DNA from: Streptomyces spinosus
GTDB taxonomy: Bacteria > Actinomycetota > Actinomycetes > Streptomycetales > Streptomycetaceae
Direction: 5' to 3'
Length of the DNA stretch: 64,000 nucleotides
Assembly (NCBI RefSeq): GCF_020400655.1
Contig: NZ_JAINRC010000020.1
Coordinates: forward strand, 104,447-168,446
Part shown: positions 25,456 to 33,782 of the stretch, piece by piece
How positions within the stretch are numbered: position 1 is the stretch's first letter
Layout of the letters: every line of letters starts with the position of its first letter
Made by a program: the position numbers and the translations under genes
Notes under the pieces: generated by a model
What the model was told of the DNA's origin: nothing
Databases searched by the model: none
What the model saw: the letters and a program-made list of their open reading frames with translations, nothing else

Positions 25456-25803
25456 ATGCCGGTGGGAAGGCGGCCGGGGGCGTACCTGTGCGGGACCGAC
25501 GCGGCGATGGACATCATCGACGGCAAGTGGAAGGTGTCGATCCTGTGGGTGCTCGGCGAGCGCGGTACGTGCCGCTTCGGTGAGCTGCGCCGGCGGCTGC
25601 CCGGCGTGACGGAGAAGGTGCTCGCCGCGCAGCTGCGCGAACTGGAGGCCGACGGGGTCGTGCACCGCGAGGAGTACGACGAGGTGCCGCCGCGCGTCGA
25701 GTACACGCTGACCCGGAGCGGTCTCCAGCTGAACGAGGCGCTGGAGCCGCTCGGCAGCTGGGGCAGGAGACACGTCCTGGGCGGGGCACCGGCGCCGCAC
25801 TGA
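25456..25803 (+). CDS. HxlR-family winged-helix transcriptional regulator
   Basis: 115 residues, normal length. YLCGTDAAMDIIDGKWKVSILWVLGERGTCRFGELRRRLPGVTEKVLAAQLRELEADG is seen in consecutive blocks and forms the HxlR domain, with the wing at YDEVPPRVEYTLTRSG. The conserved Cys near residue 12 is the redox/electrophile sensor in several relatives. ATG 25456 is chosen for its excellent GGGGGAGG; an ATG at 25432 is in frame. Likely represses the divergent imine reductase. Confidence 0.93.
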   Translation: MPVGRRPGAYLCGTDAAMDIIDGKWKVSILWVLGERGTCRFGELRRRLPGVTEKVLAAQLRELEADGVVHREEYDEVPPRVEYTLTRSGLQLNEALEPLGSWGRRHVLGGAPAPH

Positions 25804-25836
25804 GCGGTCCGGGGGGCCAGGGCCTCGCGTGGGACC

Positions 25837-25885
25837 GTGCCGGGCTCGCGGGTCCCTGATCCGGCCTGGTCCCGGCGGAAGACCC
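25837..25885 (-). repeat. dispersed 3'-flanking repeat, copy B
   Basis: Shorter copy of the element at 6236-6307. On the minus strand, starting 8 bp after the sortase stop, it reads GGGTCTTCCGCCGGGA, CCAGGCCGGATCAGGGA, then CCCGCGAGCCCGGCAC. It has one decamer less and lacks a short insert relative to copy A. Confidence 0.6.
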
Positions 25886-25892
25886 CGGGCGC

Positions 25893-26558
25893 TCAGCGGC
25901 TGCCCGTCAGATGGGCGAACACCACCACGTTGCCCTGGTAGCCGGTGGCCCTCGAGTAGCCGCCGCCGCAGGTGATGACGCGGAGTTCGGGGCGGCGGGC
26001 GGCGCCGTACACCTTCTCGTCGGGGAAGTCGTGCGCCGAGTACACCTCCACCGCGTCCACGGTGAACACGGCCACCGAGCCGTCCCGGCGGTCCACCTCG
26101 ACGCGGGCGCCCCGCTTCAGCGCGCCCAGGTCGTAGAAGACGGCGGGGCCCTCGGTGTTGTCGACATGGCCGGCGACGATCGCGGTGCCCGTCTCGCCGG
26201 GAGTGGTGCCGGCCTCGTACCAGCCGGCCAGGTTCTTCTCCTTGGCGGGCGGCGCGTCCAGGCTGCCGGAGCGGGTCAGGGCCAGGCCCACCAGGGGCGC
26301 GTTCACCCGGATCGCGGGGATGCGGATGCGCAGGGGCGGGGACGGCGCGAGACCGGGCGCCCCGGCCCGCGTACCGCCCGGGTCGGGGCGGCCCTCGGCG
26401 GCGGACGGCTGTGGCGGGGTGTGCGGGCCGGTGCCGCCGCCCAGCAGCCACACGCCGGAGCCGAGGGCGACGAGGGTGACGGCGGCTATGGCGGTGTCGC
26501 CGAGCCGGGCGGCCCTGGCGCCGCGGGCGGTCCCGCGGTTCCCGGCGGCCTTGCGCAT
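25893..26558 (-). CDS. class F sortase
   Basis: 221 residues. One N-terminal membrane anchor (about 22-42), a Pro/Gly-rich linker to 75, then the sortase barrel. Catalytic His131 in IVAGHVDN, Cys197 in VITCGGG and Arg203 in YSRATGY are all present, with NVVVFAHL closing the fold. Class F enzymes are common and poorly understood in Actinobacteria. The gene lies downstream, on the same strand, of a secreted protein with a C-terminal membrane segment, a possible partner. Confidence 0.92.
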   Translation of the reverse strand: MRKAAGNRGTARGARAARLGDTAIAAVTLVALGSGVWLLGGGTGPHTPPQPSAAEGRPDPGGTRAGAPGLAPSPPLRIRIPAIRVNAPLVGLALTRSGSLDAPPAKEKNLAGWYEAGTTPGETGTAIVAGHVDNTEGPAVFYDLGALKRGARVEVDRRDGSVAVFTVDAVEVYSAHDFPDEKVYGAARRPELRVITCGGGYSRATGYQGNVVVFAHLTGSR

Positions 26559-26682
26559 GCCAATCCCCTCTCCCGGGGGCGTGCCCCCGAAGGGCCCCTT
26601 CCCCCTCCGGGCCGCGAGGGGCGTCGGACCCGGAGGGGGCGGGATGTTGCGGTACCGGCGGACGGACAGCGGAGGGTGTCCG

Positions 26683-27192
26683 TCAGATCCCGTCGCCTCT
26701 CGCCCGGCGATGCAGGAGCCAGGTACCGCCCGCGGCGGCGACGGCCAGTGCCGCCACGCCCGCCGCGGTCTGCACGGGGTCGGGGCCCAGTCCGCCGCCG
26801 ACCCCCGTCTTCACGCTTCCTCGCGGCAGCACCTGCTGGTGCACCGCGCTCAGGGCCACCACCAGGTCGCCCGCCACCTGCCGGTCGCCCTCGGCGCACC
26901 GGGCGACGATCTCGTAGGTCCCCGGCTGCGCGCCGGGCGGCACCCGGAACTGCCCGATCGCCTCGCCCTCGTGCGCGGTGGGCGCCAGCATGAACGTGCC
27001 GGCACCGACCGCTCCCGCGTCCCCGGTCGCGGGTCCCGTGTCCCCGCACGCGGCCGTGTTCACCGTGACCCGGCCGCCGGGTGCCACGGTCGTCGGGTAC
27101 AGGTCCAGACGGCCGGTCCCGGCCGCGTGGGCGGGCGCCGCGGTGGCCACGGCGAGCGCGGTACCGGCCAGCAGACGGGCAGTGCGTCGCAT
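26683..27192 (-). CDS. secreted protein with C-terminal membrane anchor, sortase-linked
   Basis: 169 residues, function unknown. Signal peptide MRRTARLLAG...AHA with cleavage near residue 24. An Ig-like beta domain follows (about 30-125; VAPGGRVTVNTAACG, FRVPPGAQPGTYEIVARC), with two Cys probably disulfide-bonded. Then comes a Gly-rich linker, a hydrophobic helix (about 145-162) and a basic tail HRRARGDGI. This layout is that of sortase substrates, but no LPxTG-type pentapeptide is visible. Start ATG 27192 follows GGGGAG. Upstream of and codirectional with the class F sortase, 124 bp apart. Confidence 0.75.
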   Translation of the reverse strand: MRRTARLLAGTALAVATAAPAHAAGTGRLDLYPTTVAPGGRVTVNTAACGDTGPATGDAGAVGAGTFMLAPTAHEGEAIGQFRVPPGAQPGTYEIVARCAEGDRQVAGDLVVALSAVHQQVLPRGSVKTGVGGGLGPDPVQTAAGVAALAVAAAGGTWLLHRRARGDGI

Positions 27193-27320
27193 GGTGCTCC
27201 CCAGGGCTTGTCCGACTCGTCCAGGGGTGCGCCCCTGCCCTTCCGAGGTAAGTCGCACTCGCGGGGATCCGCTTGCCGAGGCGGCGCCGGCAATGCGGTG
27301 AACGGGTGGCGCGAAAGGCC

Positions 27321-27373
27321 CCCCACACGGCCCAGCCGGAGCGTGTTCCGGCAGGTCAGGGCCGTGTGAGGGG
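27321..27373 (-). terminator. long two-part hairpin behind the M4 protease gene
   Basis: Outer arms CACACGGCCC (27324-27333) and GGGCCGTGTG (27359-27368) enclose an inner stem GCCGGA/TTCCGGC. Flanking CCCC and GGGG can extend the pairing. It lies 54 bp downstream of the protease stop. Confidence 0.75.
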
Positions 27374-27426
27374 CCGGGTACGAAGAGCACACGATTGGCC
27401 CACACCCGCCGGGGGAGGCCGTGGGC

Positions 27427-29076
27427 TCAGTTCACGTTGACCGCGCTCCAGGCGGCGGCCACCGCGTTGTACTCGGTGCTGCCCGCGCCGTAGAGGTCCT
27501 TGGCCGCGTTGAGGGTGGCCGTGCGCGCGCCCGCGTAGTTGGTCGAGGAGGTCATGTAGACCGTCAGCGCCCGGTACCAGATCTTGCCGACCTTGTCCCG
27601 GCCGATGCCGGTGACCGTGGAGCCGTTGTACGTCGGCGAGTCGTAGCCGACGCCGTTGATGGTCTTGGCACCGCTGCCCTCGGCGAGCAGGTAGGCGAAG
27701 TGGTTGGCGACGCCCGAGGAGTAGTGGACGTCCAGGTTCCCGACCGACGAGCTCCAGTAGTCGGCCGAACTGCCGTCCTTGGACGGCTTGTCCATGAAGC
27801 GCAGGGCCGCCTTGCCGAAGCCGGGCTTCACGATCTTCTCGCCGATGAGGTAGTCACCGGTGTCGGAGGAGTTGTCCGCGTACCACTCCACCATCGTGCC
27901 GAGGATGTCGGAGGTGGCCTCGTTCAGCCCGCCCGACTCGCCCGAGTAGGTCAGCGCGGCGGTCTTGGACGTCACGCCGTGGGTCATCTCGTGCCCGGCG
28001 ACGTCCAGGGCGACCAGCGGCCCGAAGGTGGTGCCGTCACCGTCGCCGTAGGTCATGCAGAAGCAACTGTCGTCCCAGAAGGCGTTGTTGTAGTTGCTGC
28101 CGTAGTGGACGCGGTTGTACGAGCCCTTGCCGTCGCCGGCGATGCCGTTGCGGCCGTGGACGTATCTGTAGTAGTCCCAGGTCTCGTCGGTGCCGTACTG
28201 GGCGTCGACGGCGGCCGAGGCGCGGTCCGCGGTGGTGCCCGAGCCCCAGTGGTTGTCGGCGTCCGTGAACAGGGTCGCGGGGGCCCGGCTGAAGCAGATG
28301 CCGAAGATGCACAGGTCGGTCTTGCCCTCGGCGTCACCGGTGTAGGTGTTGCCCCGCGTCGGGTCCTTGAGCTGGTACGAGGTCCCCGACTGGGTGGTCT
28401 CCAGCGGAACCGTGCCGCTGTAGAGGCCCTTGCCGTCGCCGGTGGCCGTCTCGATGCTGTCCCAGGCGTCGATCTGCGCGCCGGTGCGCGCGTCGGTCAG
28501 CACGGTGCGGGCGACGGGGTTGCCGAGCGAGTCCAGGGCGGCCGCGTCGGTGCGCCAGGCCAGCTTCGGGCTGCCGTGCAGGGCGTCGACCACCAGCACC
28601 GGCTTGGCCTTGGCCTGCTTCAGCGTCGTGCGGGGGTGGGCAGCGCGCAGGGCGCTCACCGCGAGGCCGGCGGCCTTGGGGCCGGAGACCCGCGGGGTGA
28701 CGGAGGGCACGGAGACCGCCTGCCGGGTGGCGCGGTCGGCGCCGCGGTAGGCGCCGTCGGGGGCGAGGTGGACGACGAAGTCGCCGCCCAGGACGGGAAG
28801 CTGACGGTAGGTGCGGTCGTAGCGGACGTGCTGGGTGCCGTCCTTGTCCACGATCACGTCCCGGACGCTGGTGTCCTGGGGCGCGGTGAGGCCCAGGGCC
28901 GTCGCGTGGGCCAGGAGGGCCGAGGCCGCGTTCTCGACCGCGGTGGCCCGGGTCGGCCGGGCGTCGGCGTGGGCGGCGGGGGAGAGGGCGACGGCCAGCA
29001 GGGTCGCGGTGGTCAGGGCGACACCGGCGGTGGCTGTGCGGCGGGTTCCTCGGACGTGCTGCCGTATCCGGCTCAT
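27427..29076 (-). CDS. secreted M4-family (thermolysin-like) metalloprotease
   Basis: 549 residues. Signal peptide 1-37 (ending AHA), FTP/PepSY propeptide to about 210, then the M4 catalytic domain. Zinc site HEMTH at 362-366 with third ligand Glu386 in GGLNEATSD; the C-terminal helical domain contains VHYSSGVANHFAYLLAEG with the catalytic His region. Four Cys (CIFGIC, CFC) lie in the N-terminal subdomain. ATG 29076 has GAGGAG 4 nt upstream; frames upstream lack a signal peptide. Zymogen processed autocatalytically in relatives. A 14-bp palindrome 69 bp upstream may control it. Confidence 0.95.
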   Translation of the reverse strand: MSRIRQHVRGTRRTATAGVALTTATLLAVALSPAAHADARPTRATAVENAASALLAHATALGLTAPQDTSVRDVIVDKDGTQHVRYDRTYRQLPVLGGDFVVHLAPDGAYRGADRATRQAVSVPSVTPRVSGPKAAGLAVSALRAAHPRTTLKQAKAKPVLVVDALHGSPKLAWRTDAAALDSLGNPVARTVLTDARTGAQIDAWDSIETATGDGKGLYSGTVPLETTQSGTSYQLKDPTRGNTYTGDAEGKTDLCIFGICFSRAPATLFTDADNHWGSGTTADRASAAVDAQYGTDETWDYYRYVHGRNGIAGDGKGSYNRVHYGSNYNNAFWDDSCFCMTYGDGDGTTFGPLVALDVAGHEMTHGVTSKTAALTYSGESGGLNEATSDILGTMVEWYADNSSDTGDYLIGEKIVKPGFGKAALRFMDKPSKDGSSADYWSSSVGNLDVHYSSGVANHFAYLLAEGSGAKTINGVGYDSPTYNGSTVTGIGRDKVGKIWYRALTVYMTSSTNYAGARTATLNAAKDLYGAGSTEYNAVAAAWSAVNVN

Positions 29077-29144
29077 CTGTCTCCTCGGGGAGGCGCCAGG
29101 CTGGGAGTGGGGTGGCGCTGACGTGTCACCGAGATTTAAGAGGG

Positions 29145-29158
29145 CATGACATGTCATG
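29145..29158. promoter_or_regulatory. palindrome upstream of the M4 protease gene
   Basis: CATGACATGTCATG, a perfect 14-bp palindrome 69 bp upstream of the protease start and 67 bp before the divergent GGCT-like gene. Probable operator; regulator not known. Confidence 0.5.
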
Positions 29159-29225
29159 TCCATAGCGCGTTCATGGATCTTCGGGGAGATGTGTGGGGAG
29201 CCGGCGAGGGTCCAGAATCGTTTCC

Positions 29226-29654
29226 GTGACCGCCGAGGACCCCTGCCCCCTGCCCTTCTTCGTCTACGGCACCCTCCGCCCCGGCGAGGCCAACCACGAC
29301 CTCTACCTGCGCGGCCGCACCCTCGCCGAGGAACCGGCCCGTCTCACCGGCGCCGTGCTCTACGACGGCCCCGGCTACCCCTACGCCGTCGAGGAGCCCG
29401 GCGGCACCGTGCGCGGGGAACTGGTGACCGCCCGCCCCGAGGCGTACGGGGAACTGCTGGCCGCCCTGGACCGGCTGGAGGAGTACGAGCCGGACGGCCC
29501 CCGCAACCTCTACGAACGCCTCGCCCGGGACGTCCTGCGCACCGCCGGCGGCACCGTCCGGGCCTGGGTCTACCTGGCCGCCCCGCGCGTCGCCGCCCGG
29601 CTGCGCGCCACCGGCACCCGCATCACGGACGGCGACTGGCTCTCCCGCCGCTGA
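29226..29654 (+). CDS. gamma-glutamylcyclotransferase-fold (AIG2-like) protein
   Basis: 142 residues. N-terminal LPFFVYGTLRPGEANHDLYL is the YGTLxxG signature of the GGCT/AIG2 fold, and the catalytic Glu is in LDRLEEYEPDGPRNLYER. It may release 5-oxoproline from gamma-glutamyl amines or act on modified peptides. GTG 29226 is chosen by homology. GTG 29193, with GGGGAG upstream, would add 11 residues and cannot be excluded. It ends one base from the convergent acetyltransferase stop. Confidence 0.85.
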   Translation: MTAEDPCPLPFFVYGTLRPGEANHDLYLRGRTLAEEPARLTGAVLYDGPGYPYAVEEPGGTVRGELVTARPEAYGELLAALDRLEEYEPDGPRNLYERLARDVLRTAGGTVRAWVYLAAPRVAARLRATGTRITDGDWLSRR

Positions 29655-29655
29655 G

Positions 29656-30516
29656 TCAGGACAGCAGGGTGACCCCCTCGGGCACCTCGATGCCGAACTC
29701 CTCCTCCACCAGGCGCCGCGCCTCGGCCTCCTCGGCCAGCGTGCGCCCGCTCACCGTGCCGTCGGCCCGCGTCTCGGTGAACCGGGCGCCGTCCAGGGCG
29801 AGATGACGGTCCGCGGTGGTCCGCTGAAGGTAGGGACGGCGGGTGAACGGGGACCGGGGGTGGGTGCCGACGAACCAGTTGAACACCTCCAGGTCGGACG
29901 CGGCGAACGGCTCCTGGGTGAACGCGTACTGACCGGCCCACGCCCCTTCCCCCGGGCCGCCGCGGGGGTCGCGGGCCTGCAACTCCCACAGCTGAAGCGG
30001 CCCGTCGTGCGGCAGGCGCACCAGCCGGTGCCGGCGGCAGGCGCCCTCGAACTCGGTCCCGGTCACCAGCGGTACCGGCAGCAGCAGCGCGCCGGGCGCG
30101 CCGAAGCCGACGTCCGCGAGGTACGGCAGCGGCTCGCCGGGCACCTCGACCCGGAGCATCGCGTGCGTCCGGGGCCGGCTCTCCGGCGTCCGCGCGCCCA
30201 CCACGACCCGGCCGGCCAGCTGGGTCACCCGGAAGCCGAGCGCCTCCAGCGCCAGCCGGAGCAAGAGGTTGTGCTCGTAGCAGTAGCCGCCGCGCCGGCC
30301 GCGGACCATCTTGGCCATCAGGTCGGCGGGCGCGAGGGAGGGGGCCGTGCCCCGCACCGGGTCCAGGTTCTCGAAGGGCAGCGACAGCGCGTGCGCCAGG
30401 TGCACCCCGCGCAGGGTGGCCCGATCGGCCCGCCGCCCGCCCGTCCAGCCGATGCGGTCGAGATAGGCGTCGAGGTCGTACGGCTCGCTCTGCTCGCTCA
30501 GGTCGGTGTCGGACAT
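29656..30516 (-). CDS. arylamine N-acetyltransferase
   Basis: 286 residues. Catalytic triad Cys79 (RGGYCYEHN), His118 (RTHAML) and Asp135 (YLADVGFG) is intact. LPFENLDP near residue 47 is the N-terminal signature. The enzyme transfers acetyl from acetyl-CoA to arylamines or hydrazines; relatives in antibiotic pathways make amide bonds in polyketides. ATG 30516 is the natural start. Located 54 bp downstream of nasA on the same strand, possibly cotranscribed, with no obvious functional link. Confidence 0.94.
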   Translation of the reverse strand: MSDTDLSEQSEPYDLDAYLDRIGWTGGRRADRATLRGVHLAHALSLPFENLDPVRGTAPSLAPADLMAKMVRGRRGGYCYEHNLLLRLALEALGFRVTQLAGRVVVGARTPESRPRTHAMLRVEVPGEPLPYLADVGFGAPGALLLPVPLVTGTEFEGACRRHRLVRLPHDGPLQLWELQARDPRGGPGEGAWAGQYAFTQEPFAASDLEVFNWFVGTHPRSPFTRRPYLQRTTADRHLALDGARFTETRADGTVSGRTLAEEAEARRLVEEEFGIEVPEGVTLLS

Positions 30517-30570
30517 ACCCCGAACCTATGCGAACGCCACCCCCTCGTGCCTCGGCCGGCGGACCGGACC

Positions 30571-32916
30571 TCACTGGTCCGCCGGCCCCACGACCTCCAC
30601 CCGCACCGCGCACGACTTGAACTCCGGCATCCGCGACGTCGGGTCCAGGGCCGGGTTGGTGAGCGTGTTGGCGCGGCCCTCACCCGGCCAGTGGAAGGGC
30701 ATGAACACCGTGTCCGGCCGGATGGCACCGGTGATCCGCGCGGGCGCGACGGCCCGGCCGCGCCGGGACACCACCGCCAGCCGATCGCCGTCGGCCGCCC
30801 CCAGCCGGGCCGCGAGCCGCGGGTGCAGCTCCACGAACGGGCCGGGCGCCGCCGCGTTCAGCTCCGCCACCCGCCGGGTCTGCGCCCCCGACTGGTACTG
30901 CGACACCACCCGCCCGGTGGTCAGCAGCAGCGGGTACTCGTCGTCCGGCTCCTCGGCCGTGGCCCGGTGCACCACGGGCACGAACCGGGCCCGGCCGTCC
31001 GGGGTGGCGAAACGGTCCAGGAACAGGCGCGGGGTGCCGGGGTGCGCGACGGCCGGGCCGGAGCCCGCCACGGGAGCGCCGGGGAGCGCGCGGGCACCGG
31101 CGTCCGCCGTAGGCCGGCCGGGCAGGACGTCGCGGGCGGTCCCGGCGTCCCCGGCGGTCCCGGCCGCCGCCGTCAGGGCGCGGGCGTCCGCCGTGAGGCG
31201 GGCGGGCGGCACCCCGGCGGTGTCGCCGGGGTCCGCCGCCGGGTCGTCCGGCAGCGTGTCCGACACCGCGTCCTCGCCGTCGGCCACACCCGTACCCCCC
31301 GTCTCACCCGGACCCTCGGGGCACGGCCAGAAGACGCCGTTCTCCTCGGCCAGGCGGCGGTAGGTGATGCCGGAGTAGTCCGCGGGCCCGCCGGCGCTCG
31401 CGCGGCGGAGTTCCTCGAAGACCTCCGCCGGATCCGCCGGGAAACCCTTCTCCACCCCGAGGCGGTCGGCCAGTTCCCGCAGGACGTACAGGTCGCTGCG
31501 GACGCCGGGCGGGGGAGCGACGGCCTGGCGGCGCAGCAGCACCCGGCCCTCCAGGCTGGTCGTCGTGCCCGTCTCCTCCGCCCACTGGGTCACCGGCAGC
31601 ACGACGTCCGCCAGCTCCGCCGTCTCCGACAGGACGACGTCGGCCACGGCGAGGAACTCCAGCGAGCGCAGGCGCCGCTCGACGTGGGCCGCGCGCGGGG
31701 CCGACACCACCGGGTTGGAACCCATCAGCAGCAGCGCCCGGACGTCCGTGCCGAGCGCGTCGAGGAGTTCGTACGCGCTGCGCCCGGGACCCGGCAGGCT
31801 GTCCGGGTCCACGCCCCACACCCCGGCCACGTGCCGCCGCGCCGCCGGGTCGTCCAGCCTGCGGTACCCGGGCAACTGGTCGGCCTTCTGGCCGTGTTCG
31901 CGCCCGCCCTGCCCGTTGCCCTGCCCGGTCAGACAGCCGTACCCGGAGAAGGGGCGGCCCGCGCGGCCGGTCGCCAGGCACAGGTTGATCCAGGCGCCCA
32001 CCGTGTCCGTGCCCTTGGACTGCTGCTCCGGCCCGCGCGCGGTGAGCACCATCGCCGCCTCCGGCTCGCAGAACATCCGCACCGCCTCACGCAGCAGCGG
32101 CACCGGCACCCCGGTGATCCGCTCCACGTACTCCGGCCAGTGCGCCATCGCCGCGGCCCGGGCCTCCTCCCACCCGGTGGTCCGCTCCCGGATGTACTCC
32201 TCGTCCGTGCGCCCCTCGGCCACCACCAGGTGCAGCAGCCCCAGCGCGAGGGCGAGATCGGTCCCGGGCCGGGGCGCGAGGTGCAGGTCCGCCTGCTCGG
32301 CGGTCCGCGTCCGGCGCGGGTCGACGACGATCAGCGTGCCGCCGTTCTCCCGCAGTTCCGAGAAGAACCGCAGCGACGGCGGCATGGTCTCGGCCGGGTT
32401 GGACCCGACGAGGATCACGCACCCGGTCCTCGGGACGTCCTCCAGCGGGAACGGCAGCCCCCGGTCCAGGCCGAACGCCCTCGTACCGGCCGCCGCCGCC
32501 GACGACATGCAGAACCGGCCGTTGTAGTCGATCTGCGAGGTGCCCAGCACCACCCGGGCGAACTTGCCGAGCGCGTACGCCTTCTCGTTGGTGAGCCCGC
32601 CCCCGCCGAACACCCCCAGCGCGTCGGCGCCGTACCGCTCCCGCGTCGCCCCGAGCCGCTCGGCGATCCGGTCCAGCGCCTCGGGCCAGCCCGCCTCCAC
32701 CAGCCGGCCGCCGTCGCGCACCAGCGGCACGGTCAGCCGTACCGCGGGCGACAGCACCTCCGCCGCCGTACGGCCCTTGCCGCACAGCGCGCCCCGGTTC
32801 ACCGGGAAGTCGGCGCGCTCGGTGACCTCGACGCCCCCCCGGGGCAGGGGCGTGATGTTCATCCCGCACTGCAGGGCGCAGTACGGGCAGTGGGTGGGCG
32901 TCGAGGTGTTCTCCAT
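30571..32916 (-). CDS. nasA: assimilatory nitrate reductase catalytic subunit
   Basis: 781 residues. Molybdopterin oxidoreductase reducing nitrate to nitrite in the cytoplasm. The N-terminal [4Fe-4S] site is C10-x2-C13-x3-C17-x27-C45. GGGGLTNEKAYALGKFARVVLGT, ILVGSNPAETMPP and GWPEALDRIA are MGD-binding or fold motifs, and the C-terminal MoCo domain starts at YPLLLTTGRVVSQYQSGAQTRR. Residues about 531-623 are a low-complexity Ala/Gly/Pro/Asp-rich stretch not seen in typical NasA. No BFD or flavodoxin domain is fused, so an external reductase is needed. GlnR-like half-sites lie just upstream. Confidence 0.94.
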   Translation of the reverse strand: MENTSTPTHCPYCALQCGMNITPLPRGGVEVTERADFPVNRGALCGKGRTAAEVLSPAVRLTVPLVRDGGRLVEAGWPEALDRIAERLGATRERYGADALGVFGGGGLTNEKAYALGKFARVVLGTSQIDYNGRFCMSSAAAAGTRAFGLDRGLPFPLEDVPRTGCVILVGSNPAETMPPSLRFFSELRENGGTLIVVDPRRTRTAEQADLHLAPRPGTDLALALGLLHLVVAEGRTDEEYIRERTTGWEEARAAAMAHWPEYVERITGVPVPLLREAVRMFCEPEAAMVLTARGPEQQSKGTDTVGAWINLCLATGRAGRPFSGYGCLTGQGNGQGGREHGQKADQLPGYRRLDDPAARRHVAGVWGVDPDSLPGPGRSAYELLDALGTDVRALLLMGSNPVVSAPRAAHVERRLRSLEFLAVADVVLSETAELADVVLPVTQWAEETGTTTSLEGRVLLRRQAVAPPPGVRSDLYVLRELADRLGVEKGFPADPAEVFEELRRASAGGPADYSGITYRRLAEENGVFWPCPEGPGETGGTGVADGEDAVSDTLPDDPAADPGDTAGVPPARLTADARALTAAAGTAGDAGTARDVLPGRPTADAGARALPGAPVAGSGPAVAHPGTPRLFLDRFATPDGRARFVPVVHRATAEEPDDEYPLLLTTGRVVSQYQSGAQTRRVAELNAAAPGPFVELHPRLAARLGAADGDRLAVVSRRGRAVAPARITGAIRPDTVFMPFHWPGEGRANTLTNPALDPTSRMPEFKSCAVRVEVVGPADQ

Positions 32917-32928
32917 GCCGCCCAGCGT

Positions 32929-32967
32929 GCGTCGTACGTGTTACGGCCCCCGGTCGCCTCCGGTTAC
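32929..32967 (-). promoter_or_regulatory. GlnR-like operator of nasA
   Basis: On the minus strand two GTAAC half-sites (centred 32965 and 32942) are followed by n6 and GACGC (32929-32933). The first pair is spaced one base off the ideal 22-bp period. It is 13-51 bp upstream of the nasA start. Confidence 0.55.
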
Positions 32968-33019
32968 ACGCCCGGCACGGCGACCTCCCCGCGCCGGCCG
33001 GCGGGTCGTGAGGCCGCGC

Positions 33020-33700
33020 TCACCGGCCGGCGGCCAGCGCCCGCGCCACCCCCGGCTCCCTGGGCCCCAGGAACGTCGGGTCCGGCTGGAAGACGGCGTC
33101 CAGCACCGCCTTGCCCGCCGCGAACACCTCGCGCGTCCCGCCGTAGTACCAGGTCACGTCGTGCTCGGCGTCGACCCCGACCCCGTACGAGGTGACTCCC
33201 GCCGCCTCGCACAGGGCCACCGCCCGCCGGATGTGGAAGTCCTGGCTGATCAGCACCGCCCGGTCCACCCCGAAGATCTTCTTCGCCCGGACACACGAGT
33301 CCCAGGTGTCGAACCCGGCGTAGTCACCGACGATCCGCGCGTCCGGCACCCCGTGCCTCGTGAGGTAGGCGCGCATGGCGTCGGGCTCGTCGTAGTCCTT
33401 CCGGCTGTTGTCCCCGGTGACCAGCACCACCTCGATCCGTCCCGCCCGGTACAGCGCGGCCGCCGCGTCCAGCCGGTGCGCGAGGTAGGGCGAGGGCTGC
33501 CCCTGCTTCCACAGTCCCGCCCCGAACACCACCGCGACCTCGGTGCGCGGCACGTCCGCCGTCGTCCGCAGCCGGTCCGCCGTCGACACGTACAGCCAGG
33601 CCGACGGCAGCAGCGCCAGCACACAGCCGGCCATCACGGCCTGCACCAGCCGCCGCTGCCCGGTCCGCGTGCGCGGCCATCGCGGTCGGCGCATCCTCAT
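33020..33700 (-). CDS. SanA/YdcF-family (DUF218) membrane-anchored protein
   Basis: 226 residues. An Arg-rich N-terminus and one membrane helix (about 22-40) are followed by a DUF218 domain: VAVVFGAGLWKQGQPSPYLAHRLDAAAALYRAGRIEVVLVTGDN and LISQDFHIRRAVALCEAAGV, seen as blocks. E. coli SanA affects envelope permeability to vancomycin; the biochemical activity of the family is unsettled. ATG 33700 is preceded by a GGGGGG run, with in-frame alternatives at 33694 and farther upstream. Upstream of nasA on the same strand, 103 bp away. Confidence 0.85.
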   Translation of the reverse strand: MRMRRPRWPRTRTGQRRLVQAVMAGCVLALLPSAWLYVSTADRLRTTADVPRTEVAVVFGAGLWKQGQPSPYLAHRLDAAAALYRAGRIEVVLVTGDNSRKDYDEPDAMRAYLTRHGVPDARIVGDYAGFDTWDSCVRAKKIFGVDRAVLISQDFHIRRAVALCEAAGVTSYGVGVDAEHDVTWYYGGTREVFAAGKAVLDAVFQPDPTFLGPREPGVARALAAGR

Positions 33701-33782
33701 ACGGCCCCCCTGTCTCGCTCCCGACAAGGGAGGACGCCACGGGCGCCGTCCCGGTTCGCCTCACACCGTGCATCCGTACGCC

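Noticed and set aside
29803..33195. Plus-strand open frame of 1130 codons
   Set aside because: Antisense to the acetyltransferase and nasA genes; no recognisable domain.
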